A program made the position numbers and the translations under genes. Source: Bacillota bacterium (lineage in GTDB: Bacteria; Bacillota; Clostridia; DSM-8532). Taken from it: 64,000 nt of DNA. Of this stretch, positions 1 to 8,020 are shown one piece after another. The notes beneath the pieces are model-generated. The model had not been told where the DNA came from and made no database searches. It saw nothing but the letters and a program-made list of their open reading frames with translations. Position 1 is the first letter of the stretch; each line of letters begins with the position of its first letter. Location: the NCBI GenBank assembly GCA_023415825.1, contig JAEZJF010000022.1, forward strand, positions 1-64,000, given 5' to 3'.

Positions 1-200
1 ACCACGGCCTGGGATAGGGCGTCGACAGTGGTGAACGTGACACGATAAAGCTTTGAGTCGTGCATGACAAATGAAGCTACTGAAGCTGCAAGCCTGTTCA
101 TGGGCGTGCAGGAGAGGGAATGTTAAACCATGAACTGCACCCGGAGATGCTCTTGTGAATATGGTTTCGGACGCGGGTTCAATTCCCGCCGCCTCCACCA
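1..200 (+). ncRNA. ssrA: tmRNA (transfer-messenger RNA), 3' part only
   Basis: This is the 3' end of tmRNA, which rescues stalled ribosomes by trans-translation. The stretch from about 168 to 200 has the tRNA-like end of tmRNA: a T-arm with GGTTCAATTCCCGCC and an acceptor tail ending GCCTCCACCA with the CCA encoded. The 5' half, including the tag-peptide reading frame, lies outside the window. It is followed at once by a terminator-like hairpin. The identification rests on the T-arm/acceptor end and the lack of a normal tRNA body upstream. Confidence 0.88.
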
Positions 201-204
201 AATG

Positions 205-263
205 AACGACGGTTGATGATTTGAACATTTTTTTTGGAATGTACAAATCCGCCGTCGTTTTCT
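205..263 (+). terminator. Terminator of tmRNA
   Basis: Outer arms AACGACGG (205-212) and CCGTCGTT (252-259) pair and are followed by a short T run. Inside, ATTTGAACATT and AATGTACAAAT form a second helix around an A/T-rich loop. It sits 4 bases after the CCA end of tmRNA, where an intrinsic terminator is expected. Confidence 0.65.
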
Positions 264-433
264 GTGTTCAAACCATTTAATAAAACGAATTTAAGCGTTT
301 TTGGTTTTCGCAAACACACCGAAAGCCGATCATGGAAACAAGCCGCATATCATATATCCTTTTTTTTGAATGAACTACCCTATTATGCTGTTCACAGGAG
401 ACGATTGCCGTTGTCGATTTGTTTAATTTTTTA

Positions 434-442
434 TGCTATACT
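434..442 (+). promoter_or_regulatory. Extended -10 promoter for the diguanylate cyclase
   Basis: TGC-TATACT is a good extended -10 element 36 bases before the TTG start at 478. No well-spaced -35 hexamer is seen, which is usual for extended -10 promoters. The rest of 264-433 shows no convincing gene. Confidence 0.4.
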
Positions 443-477
443 GCTGTTGACACTGCAGCGGAATGAGGTGATTATTC

Positions 478-1980
478 TTGGAAAGGGATTCATTTAGAAT
501 TTTTAACAGATTTTCAAGGATTTTAATGTTTGATATGAATTTCAAAAACCATCTGGAATTTGAAAGAAAATGCCTCCTGTTAAGTTTACAGCGGGGAAAA
601 ATCTTTAACTGGGTTGTTTTCTTTTTAAGCTTTTATAACTTTTACTTGGATTTTAGGCTGCATCAAGATCCCTCTGTTGATAGTATATACAGCCGCAACC
701 TTTTCATCATACACATTATTATTTTTTTTCTTTCAATAACCTATCTCACAATCTACAAGCTGCTTGAGCAGAAAAACTTCCAAAACTCTCGTGCCGCCAA
801 AATTTTGATACTTTCAGAAATATTCATCACCATTTTTATCGCTTCCATTCTATCTTTAAATAGTCAAAGGTTTGCCGGAAACATTTATGCATACATTATG
901 ATTGTCCTTGCGACAGCTCTGATAATACCGATCTATCCGAAATGGGTGCTTTCAATTTATACCGTAAACCATGTTTTTTTTCTGATCGGTCTTTCCTATT
1001 TCTGCACGGATAATACCGCTATTATCAAGCAGTTCAATTCTACTACCACCATATTGGTAGCAGTTGTTTTATTCCTGCTCCTTTACCGTTATAATGTAAC
1101 AAACTTTTTAAATGAGGAAATGCTCAAAGAAGACAAGCAGGCTTTCATTAAATTGTTTGAAATCAATCCCTTTCCTTTGTTGATATCCCGGTTTGAGGAT
1201 GGAAAAATCCAATACGTAAACAATAAGGCCGCTCTGTTTTATGATCTTCCAGAGAAAATATCTGACGATTTGAACTACGCGCATTTATTTAAAAACACTC
1301 GGGATTTCAACAATATTCGCAAGAAGCTGAAAGCTGATGGGAAATTGATCGATTATTTAGTGGATCAAAGGACATTGTCGGGGCAGATCAAGTGTACCGT
1401 TGTTAATTACGAGCTTATTGATTATTTTGGCGAGGAGTCGATTTTAAGCGGTGTCGCTGACATCGGCGAAATAAAAAGGATTGAGAGAAAATTAGCTATT
1501 CACGCCACCACCGACTCATTGACCGGCATTTTAAACAGAAGGGCCGGTATGGATATGCTTAAGTCAAGGTTTGAAAGTGCTCAGCATGGAGAAGCGGGAT
1601 TTAATCTTTGCTTTTTTGATGTGGATAATCTTAAAATGGTAAATGATACCTTTGGGCATTTAGAAGGGGATGCTATGATAATTGACGTTTGTAGGATTAT
1701 CATGAGCGAGCTTCATCCCGACGATGTTATCTTCCGCTATGGTGGAGATGAATTCATGATATTGTTCGAGAATAGCTGTGAACAGGAAGCAGAAAAAATC
1801 TGCGCCCGAATCGCACAGCGATTCGAAGCCTTGAACCGAAGCAAGCAAAAGCCCTATTTGATTGGCGCAAGTTTTGGGATATTATCTTATAAATCGAAAA
1901 TGAATCTGAGTCTGGAGCAAATCATTGAAATTGTGGATAAAGACATGTATCTTAACAAAGCAAAAAAGAAGGGCATATAA
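478..1980 (+). CDS. Membrane PAS-GGDEF diguanylate cyclase
   Basis: This 500-residue protein probably makes cyclic di-GMP. The N-terminal ~210 residues hold about six hydrophobic helices, followed by a PAS-like segment (~220-330) and a GGDEF domain (~345-500). The motif RYGGDEF is intact at residues 420-426, with the usual FDVDNLKMVND stretch before it. The RxxD product-inhibition site is not conserved (HPDD at that position), so feedback inhibition may be absent. Translation starts at a TTG preceded by GAGGTG; later ATGs lack such a site. It is monocistronic in appearance, with an extended -10 promoter upstream. No EAL/HD-GYP partner or c-di-GMP receptor lies next to it. The signal sensed by the membrane part is unknown. 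Confidence 0.85.
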   Translation: MERDSFRIFNRFSRILMFDMNFKNHLEFERKCLLLSLQRGKIFNWVVFFLSFYNFYLDFRLHQDPSVDSIYSRNLFIIHIIIFFLSITYLTIYKLLEQKNFQNSRAAKILILSEIFITIFIASILSLNSQRFAGNIYAYIMIVLATALIIPIYPKWVLSIYTVNHVFFLIGLSYFCTDNTAIIKQFNSTTTILVAVVLFLLLYRYNVTNFLNEEMLKEDKQAFIKLFEINPFPLLISRFEDGKIQYVNNKAALFYDLPEKISDDLNYAHLFKNTRDFNNIRKKLKADGKLIDYLVDQRTLSGQIKCTVVNYELIDYFGEESILSGVADIGEIKRIERKLAIHATTDSLTGILNRRAGMDMLKSRFESAQHGEAGFNLCFFDVDNLKMVNDTFGHLEGDAMIIDVCRIIMSELHPDDVIFRYGGDEFMILFENSCEQEAEKICARIAQRFEALNRSKQKPYLIGASFGILSYKSKMNLSLEQIIEIVDKDMYLNKAKKKGI

Positions 1981-2071
1981 CGCGGCGCAATGTGCCGTGA
2001 TTATTTGTACTCCCAAACTTGGATATCTCAAACAATATTTTGATATTCTGGAGCTGGAAAGGAGGACGGCT

Positions 2072-2663
2072 ATGCAGTGGGTAGACAGAATGAACAGTGC
2101 GATGGAGTATTTAGAGGAGCATCTGACTGAAGATATCGATCCTGCACAGATCGGCCGAATTATAGCTTGCCCCTATTCGGTATTCCAGCGTTCGTTCGCT
2201 CCGATTACTGGAATACAGCTTTCGGAATACATTCGCCGCAGGCGATTATCCTGCGCCGCATACGAGCTGCAAAATACAGATCAGCGCGTGTTAGATATCG
2301 CTGTAAAATACGGCTATGATTCGGCGGATGCGGGAAATTAACGGACATCCCTGTGACCTTGGGTTATGCTTCGGGTTTGATACAGAGGGTAACAACGACT
2401 ATATGTGTGGGATAGAGTATCAGGGGGAACCAATTGAGGGTTTTGATCTATATCAATATCCCGCAAGCACTTGGATTGTATTCACCGCAAAAGGGTCAAT
2501 TTCAGAAGGTGTTCTTGGGCAGACATGGAAGCGCATCTATGGGGAATTTATGCCCTGTAGCGAATATCGGCAGGTAGACTTGACGACAATTGAACAGTAC
2601 ATCGACTGGAATGAAGCCGAAAATCACTGTCATGTGGATATCTTCATACCAGTGAAGAAATGA
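2072..2663 (+). pseudogene. Broken AraC-type regulator with GyrI-like ligand domain
   Basis: Two pieces in different frames belong to one AraC/GyrI-like regulator. Piece one (ATG 2072, GGAGG site at 2061) encodes the first AraC helix-turn-helix and the start of the second, then runs into a stop at 2339-2341 just after YGYDSADA. Piece two, one frame off, resumes at about 2330 with the C-terminal half of a GyrI-like (effector-binding) domain and ends at 2663. The second recognition helix, the linker and the first half of the GyrI domain are missing, so this looks like an internal deletion of roughly 200-300 bases with a frame change, not a single sequencing slip. The product is unlikely to bind DNA. 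It sits directly after the diguanylate cyclase; the target it once controlled is not evident. Confidence 0.75.
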
Positions 2664-2886
2664 GGGGGAATGTGTTGGGGCGTTCAGTCCCCAATCTTCT
2701 CTGTTTTTTCCATGTTTTAGCAGGAACGTTGTGCAAATTTCTGATTTTGCATTGTTTCTTATTTCTTAGAATGGTATATTATAAAAGTGCTTGATTGAGC
2801 CTTTTAGTAATTTACGATAAAATATTTACATTTAACGCAAACGCGAGTGATTGCTTAACATTCAAGATGCGGAGAGGAGTGAAAGT

Positions 2887-3318
2887 ATGTGTGGCATTCT
2901 ATTTAAGAAAAGCGGAATACGCCTTTTAGCCATATTATTGGTTCTTATTTGCATGCCATTTCTGTTACTTTCATTTTTTTCACATATTGGCGATGGTTCA
3001 ATCATGCAAGATAAACAGACAGTAGACATAAACCAAGATTCAATTTCCGCCTGCGATGCCGGCAAAGATGCATTACGATCAATCGCACATCAAAATCAAC
3101 TGGTAGACATCTTTGTTCAGGAGACAGATTTCTCTCAAAATACGCAGCGATTATTAAGCTATAAAAGTCTCATGACGATATTTTATGGGTTATCATATAA
3201 CCTTTTTTTTCGTGCAACCCCGAGTTATATATCTCTACCCAAAATTCCCATCTGTAAAATTAAGCATTTTTTAATCGCTCCGCATAGTCCTAACGCACCT
3301 CCTTTTATTCTTATTTGA
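2887..3318 (+). CDS. Hypothetical membrane-anchored small protein
   Basis: A 143-residue reading frame with a good start: ATG 2887 behind GGAGAGGAG. The N-terminus has a basic segment and one strong hydrophobic helix (about residues 10-32), so the product is probably membrane-anchored or secreted. Residues ~35-90 look like an ordinary soluble domain. The last ~50 residues read less like protein, and the stop falls inside an inverted repeat, so the 3' end may be eroded or truncated. I do not recognise a family. It lies 150 bases upstream of the SecDF gene on the same strand and may share its transcript. Confidence 0.45.
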   Translation: MCGILFKKSGIRLLAILLVLICMPFLLLSFFSHIGDGSIMQDKQTVDINQDSISACDAGKDALRSIAHQNQLVDIFVQETDFSQNTQRLLSYKSLMTIFYGLSYNLFFRATPSYISLPKIPICKIKHFLIAPHSPNAPPFILI

Positions 3319-3346
3319 AACTGTTTAAACCATTTTAAACAGTTTC
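3317..3346. repeat. Perfect inverted repeat before secDF
   Basis: GAAACTGTTTAAA and TTTAAACAGTTTC form a 13-bp perfect stem with a 4-base loop. It overlaps the stop codon of the upstream gene. No T run follows, so it may be an operator or an RNA hairpin instead of a clean terminator. Confidence 0.55.
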
Positions 3347-3468
3347 AAGCCGTATAACCGACAAACACTATCTCTCTTCATGCCAGAACAGAGATGAGGC
3401 GGGGTAGTTTGTTGGCTATTGTGTGTTACACATATAAAGGACGAAAAAGAATAAAAGGAGTCGTTATA

Positions 3469-5691
3469 ATGATGAATAAATTAGCCAATAAAAAGGGGAC
3501 ATTTGCGTCTGTTATCATAATTACACTGCTCATTTCATATGTAGCGTTTTTTGGTTTGGATATAGGCTCAATGCATTTGAAAGGCGCGTCAGAGATGCGC
3601 TTTGGAATTGATATCAAAGGCGGCATTGACGCGGCTTTTGTTCCAAAGGATCTCGATCGTCATCCCACCGAAACAGAACTGGAAGCAGCCCGTGCTGTTA
3701 TAGAAACACGTCTGGACCAGAGAAATATTTTGGATCGTGACGTAACCATAGACAAGGAAAATGGTTACGTTTTTGTGCGTTTTCCTTGGAAATCAGATGA
3801 AACCGATTTTGATCCGGAAAAGGCCATTGCTGAATTGGGCAGTATGGCTCATCTTACCTTCAGAGACCCCGATGGGAATATTGTTTTGGAAGGGCAATAT
3901 GTAGATAAGGCCACGCCCGCGATAGACCCGCAAAATACGAGCAAGTACGTTGTAACTTTGACCTTGAAGGCGGAGGGCCGCCGTATGTTCGCGGAAGCGA
4001 CCGAAAGGCTTGTTGGTCAGAAGATTTCTATCTATTTAGATGAAAATTTAATTTCGGCGCCGATGGTTCAGACACGGATTGATTCGGATGAGTGCTTCAT
4101 CACCGGAATGAAAGATGCGGTGGAAGCCCAGACTCGAGCAAATCAAATAAATTCCGGCGCGCTGCCCTTTGCACTGATTACGGAAAATTACAGCACGATC
4201 AGTCCCGAGCTGGGCAGCAACGCGCTGAATGTTATGGTGTTAGCGGGAATCGTGGCGTTCGCACTGATATGCGTGGCCTTGATACTTTACTACCGCTTAT
4301 CCGGCGTCATCGCGGCCATTTCCCTGCTGCTCCAAGTAACAGGGCAGATTATTATGCTTACCTGGCCACAGTTTTCCATCACCCTGCCGGGTATCGCGGG
4401 TATTATCCTCTCCATTGGTATGGGCGTAGACGCCAATGTTATCGTCTCCGAGAGGATACGCGAGGAGCTGAAAAGCGGCAAAAGAATGCTGGCAGCGGTT
4501 TCCTCCGGCTTCAAAATGGCGTTTTCCTCTATTTTTGACGGCAATATCACCGTCTTGATTGTCGCATTTGTGATGATGTATTTCGGATCAGGCGCTATTT
4601 TGTCCTTCGCGTACACGCTGCTGTTCGGTATTATTATGAACTTTGTGGCCGGGGTTATGGCGACCAAGCTGATGACCGTATCCCTCGCGCAGTATAATTG
4701 GGTCAAAAGCCCGTCACTCTTTTTAAGCAAGCGCGCGTTAGAAAAGAAAGAAGTGAAGATAATTCCCTTCTTCAAGTACCGGAAGATTTATTACGCTTTT
4801 TCCTCCTGCATTATCATTTTCGGTATCATAATGACTTTTGTGAACGGCATCAATCTGGATATTCAGTTTAAAGGCGGTACCGTTTTGAAATATGCCATGT
4901 CTGAAACAATTGATTTGTCGCCAAACGACGCGGCTATTCTGGTGGAACAGACCTTGGACGGGCGTACCACGAAAGGACAGATTACCACGGATTTTGCCAC
5001 AGGGGAAAAGCGGTTGGTTCTCAGTATGACCGGCGACAGGGCTATGAGCAACGAGGAGCTGCATCAGGTTACCGAAGCGTTGATGAAGCAATATCCGGAA
5101 CAGGGATTTGAATTAGACAGCACAAACAATGTCTCTGCGTTTTTCGGTCAGAAATTTTTGAAGAATGCCGTTATAGCTATTGTACTTTCCGCAGTACTGA
5201 TTATACTGTATGTCTGGTTCAGTTTTCGGAAGATTCATGGACTGTCAGCGGGCGCGATGTCATTGGTAGCCCTGCTGCATGATGTTCTTGTGGCGTTCTT
5301 TACCTTTATCATATTTCAGATTCCGATCGGGGATTCCTTTGTCGCTGTGGCATTGGCAATTTTAGGTTATTCTATTAACGATACAATCGTCATTTACGAC
5401 CGTATAAGGGAAAATTCCCGCTTAGAGAGAGATATGCCAGTTGAGGATATTGTAGACAAAAGTATTTCACAGAGCTTTACCCGTTCACTTAATACCAATC
5501 TTGCCGTGTTTGCGAGCATAGCCATTTTATTCGTATTTGCCGCAATTAATGGGCTGGATTCTATTGTAAGCTTCGCGTTGCCTATGGCCATCGGCTCCAT
5601 TAGTGGATGTTACTCAACAATATGTATCGTTGGTCCGCTTTGGGCTTCATGGGAAAAACGTAAGCGAGAACGTCTCGTGGCTGCAAAGTAA
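3469..5691 (+). CDS. secDF: SecDF, fused protein-export membrane protein
   Basis: A 740-residue fusion of SecD and SecF, the RND-like proton-driven subunits that help pull proteins through SecYEG. The SecD half has TM1 (~11-28), a DIKGGID motif near 47, the extracytoplasmic P1 region and a five-helix bundle (~245-410). The SecF half starts near 420 with a TM helix followed by DIQFKGGT and ends with a second bundle containing the SINDTIVIYDRIRE-type loop. ATG 3469 is chosen because AAAGGAG lies 8 bases upstream; a 25-residue upstream extension has no such site. Fused SecDF is the Bacillus form, while many Clostridia have separate secD and secF, so this may be a second copy; no yajC, tgt or other sec gene is beside it. 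Confidence 0.9.
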   Translation: MMNKLANKKGTFASVIIITLLISYVAFFGLDIGSMHLKGASEMRFGIDIKGGIDAAFVPKDLDRHPTETELEAARAVIETRLDQRNILDRDVTIDKENGYVFVRFPWKSDETDFDPEKAIAELGSMAHLTFRDPDGNIVLEGQYVDKATPAIDPQNTSKYVVTLTLKAEGRRMFAEATERLVGQKISIYLDENLISAPMVQTRIDSDECFITGMKDAVEAQTRANQINSGALPFALITENYSTISPELGSNALNVMVLAGIVAFALICVALILYYRLSGVIAAISLLLQVTGQIIMLTWPQFSITLPGIAGIILSIGMGVDANVIVSERIREELKSGKRMLAAVSSGFKMAFSSIFDGNITVLIVAFVMMYFGSGAILSFAYTLLFGIIMNFVAGVMATKLMTVSLAQYNWVKSPSLFLSKRALEKKEVKIIPFFKYRKIYYAFSSCIIIFGIIMTFVNGINLDIQFKGGTVLKYAMSETIDLSPNDAAILVEQTLDGRTTKGQITTDFATGEKRLVLSMTGDRAMSNEELHQVTEALMKQYPEQGFELDSTNNVSAFFGQKFLKNAVIAIVLSAVLIILYVWFSFRKIHGLSAGAMSLVALLHDVLVAFFTFIIFQIPIGDSFVAVALAILGYSINDTIVIYDRIRENSRLERDMPVEDIVDKSISQSFTRSLNTNLAVFASIAILFVFAAINGLDSIVSFALPMAIGSISGCYSTICIVGPLWASWEKRKRERLVAAK

Positions 5692-5703
5692 TCAAAAAAA
5701 TGA

Positions 5704-5895
5704 ACAGGAGCGGGAGGTATTACTGCCGACCTGCTCCTTCTGGCACTCAGCGGGTCCGCGGCAGGCGTTACCTCTTTGATGCCCTGCATGAGCGTTTCGA
5801 TGGATTTAATCATGATGGGCGTTTATGGTTAACTGCTCTTTGCCGGGGAATTCCTGTTGCATCAGTGGGGGGGTCTTGTTCACAAAGCACACCTT
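5704..5895 (+). pseudogene. Possible remnant of a membrane protein gene
   Basis: Between secDF and hgcB, one plus-strand frame (from 5704) reads like a hydrophobic, well-ordered protein fragment: TADLLLLALSGSAAG, then SLMPCMSVSMDLIMMGVYG, a TAA stop at 5830-5832, and then LLFAGEFLLHQ in the same frame. It has no start codon with a ribosome site and no beginning. I read it as the tail of a decayed transporter-like gene broken by a nonsense codon. The family is not recognised and the call is tentative. Confidence 0.25.
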
Positions 5896-5901
5896 CCATT
5901 T

Positions 5902-6195
5902 TTAGCAGCATTCCCCGCCGCCTGAACAATCACAGCTCGGTTCACTCCCGGTAAGCCAGCCCATAATTACAGCGGCAGCGCATCCCACCCCGGCATCAAC
6001 GGTGATAGCCTTTGCGGGACAATTTATCGCACAAGCACCGCATTCCATACAACGATCTTTGTCATTGATGCATGCTTTCTTTTCATTCACGGTGAATACT
6101 CCATGAGGGCAAACCTCCGCGCATCTTCCGCAACCTGTACATTTTTCAACCGATAGATTGAGAGTAGCAACATTTTTCAGGTATTTGTGTTTCAT
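5902..6195 (-). CDS. hgcB: HgcB, ferredoxin for mercury methylation
   Basis: A 97-residue ferredoxin with two CxxCxxCxxxC clusters (C19, C22, C25, C29 and C49, C52, C55, C59), the second in the sequence CMECGAC that is typical of HgcB. It also has the extra conserved cysteine (C72, in GVGCA) and the C-terminal cysteine pair (C96-C97) that set HgcB apart from ordinary 8Fe ferredoxins; two more tail cysteines are C88 and C90. In studied methylators HgcB supplies low-potential electrons to the corrinoid of HgcA and handles Hg(II). It starts at ATG 6195 behind AAAGGAGGG, 12 bases after hgcA ends. Paired with hgcA, the call is firm. Confidence 0.93.
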   Translation of the reverse strand: MKHKYLKNVATLNLSVEKCTGCGRCAEVCPHGVFTVNEKKACINDKDRCMECGACAINCPAKAITVDAGVGCAAAVIMGWLTGSEPSCDCSGGGECC

Positions 6196-6207
6196 AGTGC
6201 CCTCCTT

Positions 6208-7296
6208 TTAAGCCGTCAGGCTCATTATCAACAGCAGCACAATCCCCGCGGCGGATGAAAGGGCGATCAGTGGCACCGCTGCTTTCATTTCCTTGATGAC
6301 ACCGGAAAAAGAAGTATATGTTGACGAGCCTGTGAAATTCATCGCCAGAAACGCCGACAACGACGGCAGTACCAGCAGATAACCTATGGCAAGAAGCAAA
6401 AATCCAGAAGCAAACCAGCCGTTAAGCCAAACAAACCCTGCCGTCCAGCACAGCCCTAACAGCCAGCCCTTCCAAGCAAAAGCTCTACCGGGAATAAGGG
6501 GAAGGAGCATGGGCGTAACGACGGTTCCCGTTACCACAGCGCCTGCATAAGCGATGAAGTCCGCAAGCCCGAAAGGTCTTGCTGCAAACAGGTTTATGAG
6601 AAACAATAATCCAAAAACCATCAATGAAGTCTTTGCGGCAGCCACCAGTTCCATAGGGGTAAGAACCAACCTATCCCACACCGTGAATTTCACGGTACGC
6701 ATTTCTCTTGTTGCCTTAAAGCCGGAATTGAGGAAGACTTTTATATCAAGCGCTCTCACAGGACCGTAAACCACAGAAAAGCCGGTTCGCTTAGTTACTT
6801 CATGGGCGCACACGCCGGGAGCCCCTAACTGTGGCAACACCAATTTCTTGTGCGATACTATCTTGGACAGTCCTGTTTTCGATATACGACGTACCAGTTC
6901 ATTGGTACCGAATGTACCTTTACCAGCGGCACACCAGACATTGATGCCCTTTGTATCGAGTATCAGAAGCCAGCAATCCAGCTCTGAAAGCTCTTTTCTC
7001 ATTTTGTCGAATGTTAGTTTGTAATTCGCGCTGACCAGCACGGGGGATGTGTGATCGGGATTACCCACAGCGTAAAGCCCCGGACTGATCTTGTAACTCA
7101 TCCGGCCTTTGCCCCAGCGTGCTTTCCACCCTCCGAAAATATCTTTGAAGTTAAGATCTGTCGAAACCACAGGTACGGCACCTTGTGGAGTTTGGATTTC
7201 ACCCGTTACCCATTTATCCTTTTCGTCGTATGGCGTAATGGATCCCCCGGAACAGCAGCTATTGGATGAACAGCGATAGAATTTTTTGCTACTCAT
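6208..7296 (-). CDS. hgcA: HgcA, corrinoid methyltransferase for mercury methylation
   Basis: This protein passes a methyl group from a bound corrinoid to Hg(II), forming methylmercury. The N-terminal corrinoid domain carries the diagnostic cap-helix motif NVWCAAGK; its cobalt-ligand cysteine is the codon at 6931-6933 (C122 from ATG 7296). The C-terminal ~150 residues hold five hydrophobic helices, as expected for HgcA. An N-terminal cysteine cluster (RCSSNSCC) is present. The frame opens with GTG 7305, ATG 7302 and ATG 7296; 7296 best fits the AAAGGA site and gives an 8-base overlap with the regulator gene, implying translational coupling. Length (362 residues) fits the family. HgcA resembles the CdhD/AcsC corrinoid proteins of the acetyl-CoA pathway, but the cap-helix Cys and membrane domain exclude those. 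Confidence 0.94.
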   Translation of the reverse strand: MSSKKFYRCSSNSCCSGGSITPYDEKDKWVTGEIQTPQGAVPVVSTDLNFKDIFGGWKARWGKGRMSYKISPGLYAVGNPDHTSPVLVSANYKLTFDKMRKELSELDCWLLILDTKGINVWCAAGKGTFGTNELVRRISKTGLSKIVSHKKLVLPQLGAPGVCAHEVTKRTGFSVVYGPVRALDIKVFLNSGFKATREMRTVKFTVWDRLVLTPMELVAAAKTSLMVFGLLFLINLFAARPFGLADFIAYAGAVVTGTVVTPMLLPLIPGRAFAWKGWLLGLCWTAGFVWLNGWFASGFLLLAIGYLLVLPSLSAFLAMNFTGSSTYTSFSGVIKEMKAAVPLIALSSAAGIVLLLIMSLTA

Positions 7297-7624
7297 TTTC
7301 ATCACATCCTTTGCAATTGCTTACATTTTCCTTACAGATGCAATTTTCCTTGTCTGACGTGATGGTATCAAAAAAATGCTTTGTTTTGCTAATCATTTCC
7401 GTATCCAGCGAGTAGTACGTCCATTTACCTTTTTCCGTTCCCTTAACAAGCCCACTTTCACACAAGAGCTTCATATGGTGGGACAGCGTAGATTGGGACA
7501 TCTCAAACCTCTCCAAAATCATACAGGCGCAGAGTTCGCCCCAAGAGAGCATATCCACAATCATAGCTCTTTTGGGGTCACCCAGCGCCTTGAAAACTTT
7601 TGTACGCTCAAAATAGTTTTCCAC
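7289..7624 (-). CDS. ArsR-family metalloregulator of the hgcAB operon
   Basis: A 111-residue winged-helix repressor of the ArsR/SmtB family and first gene of the hgcAB transcript. It has the ArsR core (VFKALGDPKRAMIVDML, then SQSTLSHHMKLL as recognition helix and a beta-wing with KGKWTYY). Helix alpha-3 carries ELCACMIL, matching the ELCxC arsenite-binding motif of classic ArsR, and the C-terminal tail adds four cysteines (CIC...CKGC). This suggests release by arsenite or another soft metal. It starts with GTG 7624 behind GAGGTG and overlaps hgcA. An ArsR-like repressor of hgcAB is known from the methylator Pseudodesulfovibrio mercurii ND132; the same control here is inferred from position and operator. 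Confidence 0.87.
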   Translation of the reverse strand: MENYFERTKVFKALGDPKRAMIVDMLSWGELCACMILERFEMSQSTLSHHMKLLCESGLVKGTEKGKWTYYSLDTEMISKTKHFFDTITSDKENCICKENVSNCKGCDENE

Positions 7625-7641
7625 ATCGGCACCTCAAATCT

Positions 7642-7662
7642 AATAACATCGATATGATTATT
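7642..7662. promoter_or_regulatory. Putative ArsR operator
   Basis: AATAACAT-CGAT-ATGATTATT is a near-perfect palindrome that touches the -10 box of the arsR-hgcAB promoter and covers the transcription start. Binding there would block RNA polymerase. The link to this ArsR is by position only. Confidence 0.5.
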
Positions 7663-7688
7663 GTATGTATCAAATCGAAAAGTGTCAA
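7660..7688 (-). promoter_or_regulatory. Sigma-A promoter of arsR-hgcA-hgcB
   Basis: On the minus strand TTGACA (7683-7688) and TACAAT (7660-7665) are separated by exactly 17 bases. It points toward the arsR GTG start at 7624 and leaves a leader of about 30 bases. Confidence 0.8.
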
Positions 7689-7771
7689 TATAAAAAATGA
7701 AATCGAGGTATGCTTATATTTTTTACAGCGCACATGATTTAGTAAATTTATATCTGCATGAATGGAGGATT

Positions 7772-7888
7772 ATGATGATTTCAATAGGAAAAATAACATC
7801 AATTGATAAAAGCGATATACAGGAAGCGCCTGACAATGTCAGAATATCAAGCACTTCTCCTCCTGCAGAGCAGGTCGGTATTCTTTGA
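7772..7888 (+). CDS. Small hypothetical protein (38 residues)
   Basis: A short reading frame starting at ATG 7772 (second ATG next codon) with a strong TGGAGG site. The product is hydrophilic with no TM helix, cysteine or recognisable motif; the middle reads SIGKITSIDKSDIQEAP. It is divergent from the arsR-hgcAB operon. A gene is plausible because of the ribosome site, but no family is recognised and it could be a chance frame. Confidence 0.35.
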   Translation: MMISIGKITSIDKSDIQEAPDNVRISSTSPPAEQVGIL

Positions 7889-7986
7889 TGATGCTTATCC
7901 ACACAAGGATACTTTCCGGGTTAGGCTCAGCTTACCTTTTTGAAAATTATTTATTAGTTTTTTATAGTAATGATCCAATTACTCCG

Positions 7987-8014
7987 TTGACATTAGTTCT
8001 AGTAAAATGATAAT
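7987..8014 (+). promoter_or_regulatory. Sigma-A promoter upstream of the GNAT gene
   Basis: TTGACA (7987-7992) and GATAAT (8009-8014) with 16-base spacing, on the plus strand, about 300 bases before the acetyltransferase start. Confidence 0.6.
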
Positions 8015-8020
8015 ATATCC

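Noticed and set aside
234..497. 87-codon open frame between tmRNA and the diguanylate cyclase
   Set aside because: No ribosome site, overlaps the tmRNA terminator and the cyclase promoter, and has no protein-like pattern.
4290..5091. Long minus-strand frames inside secDF
   Set aside because: They are shadows of a well-conserved gene, without ribosome sites or domains of their own.
5700..5745. Terminator after secDF from AGGAGC/GCTCCT arms
   Set aside because: The stem is short and interrupted with a loop of about 20 bases and no T run behind it.
6208..7296. Annotation of the hgcA product as an acetyl-CoA synthase corrinoid subunit
   Set aside because: The NVWCAAGK cap helix, the C-terminal membrane domain and the adjacent HgcB-type ferredoxin are specific to HgcA.
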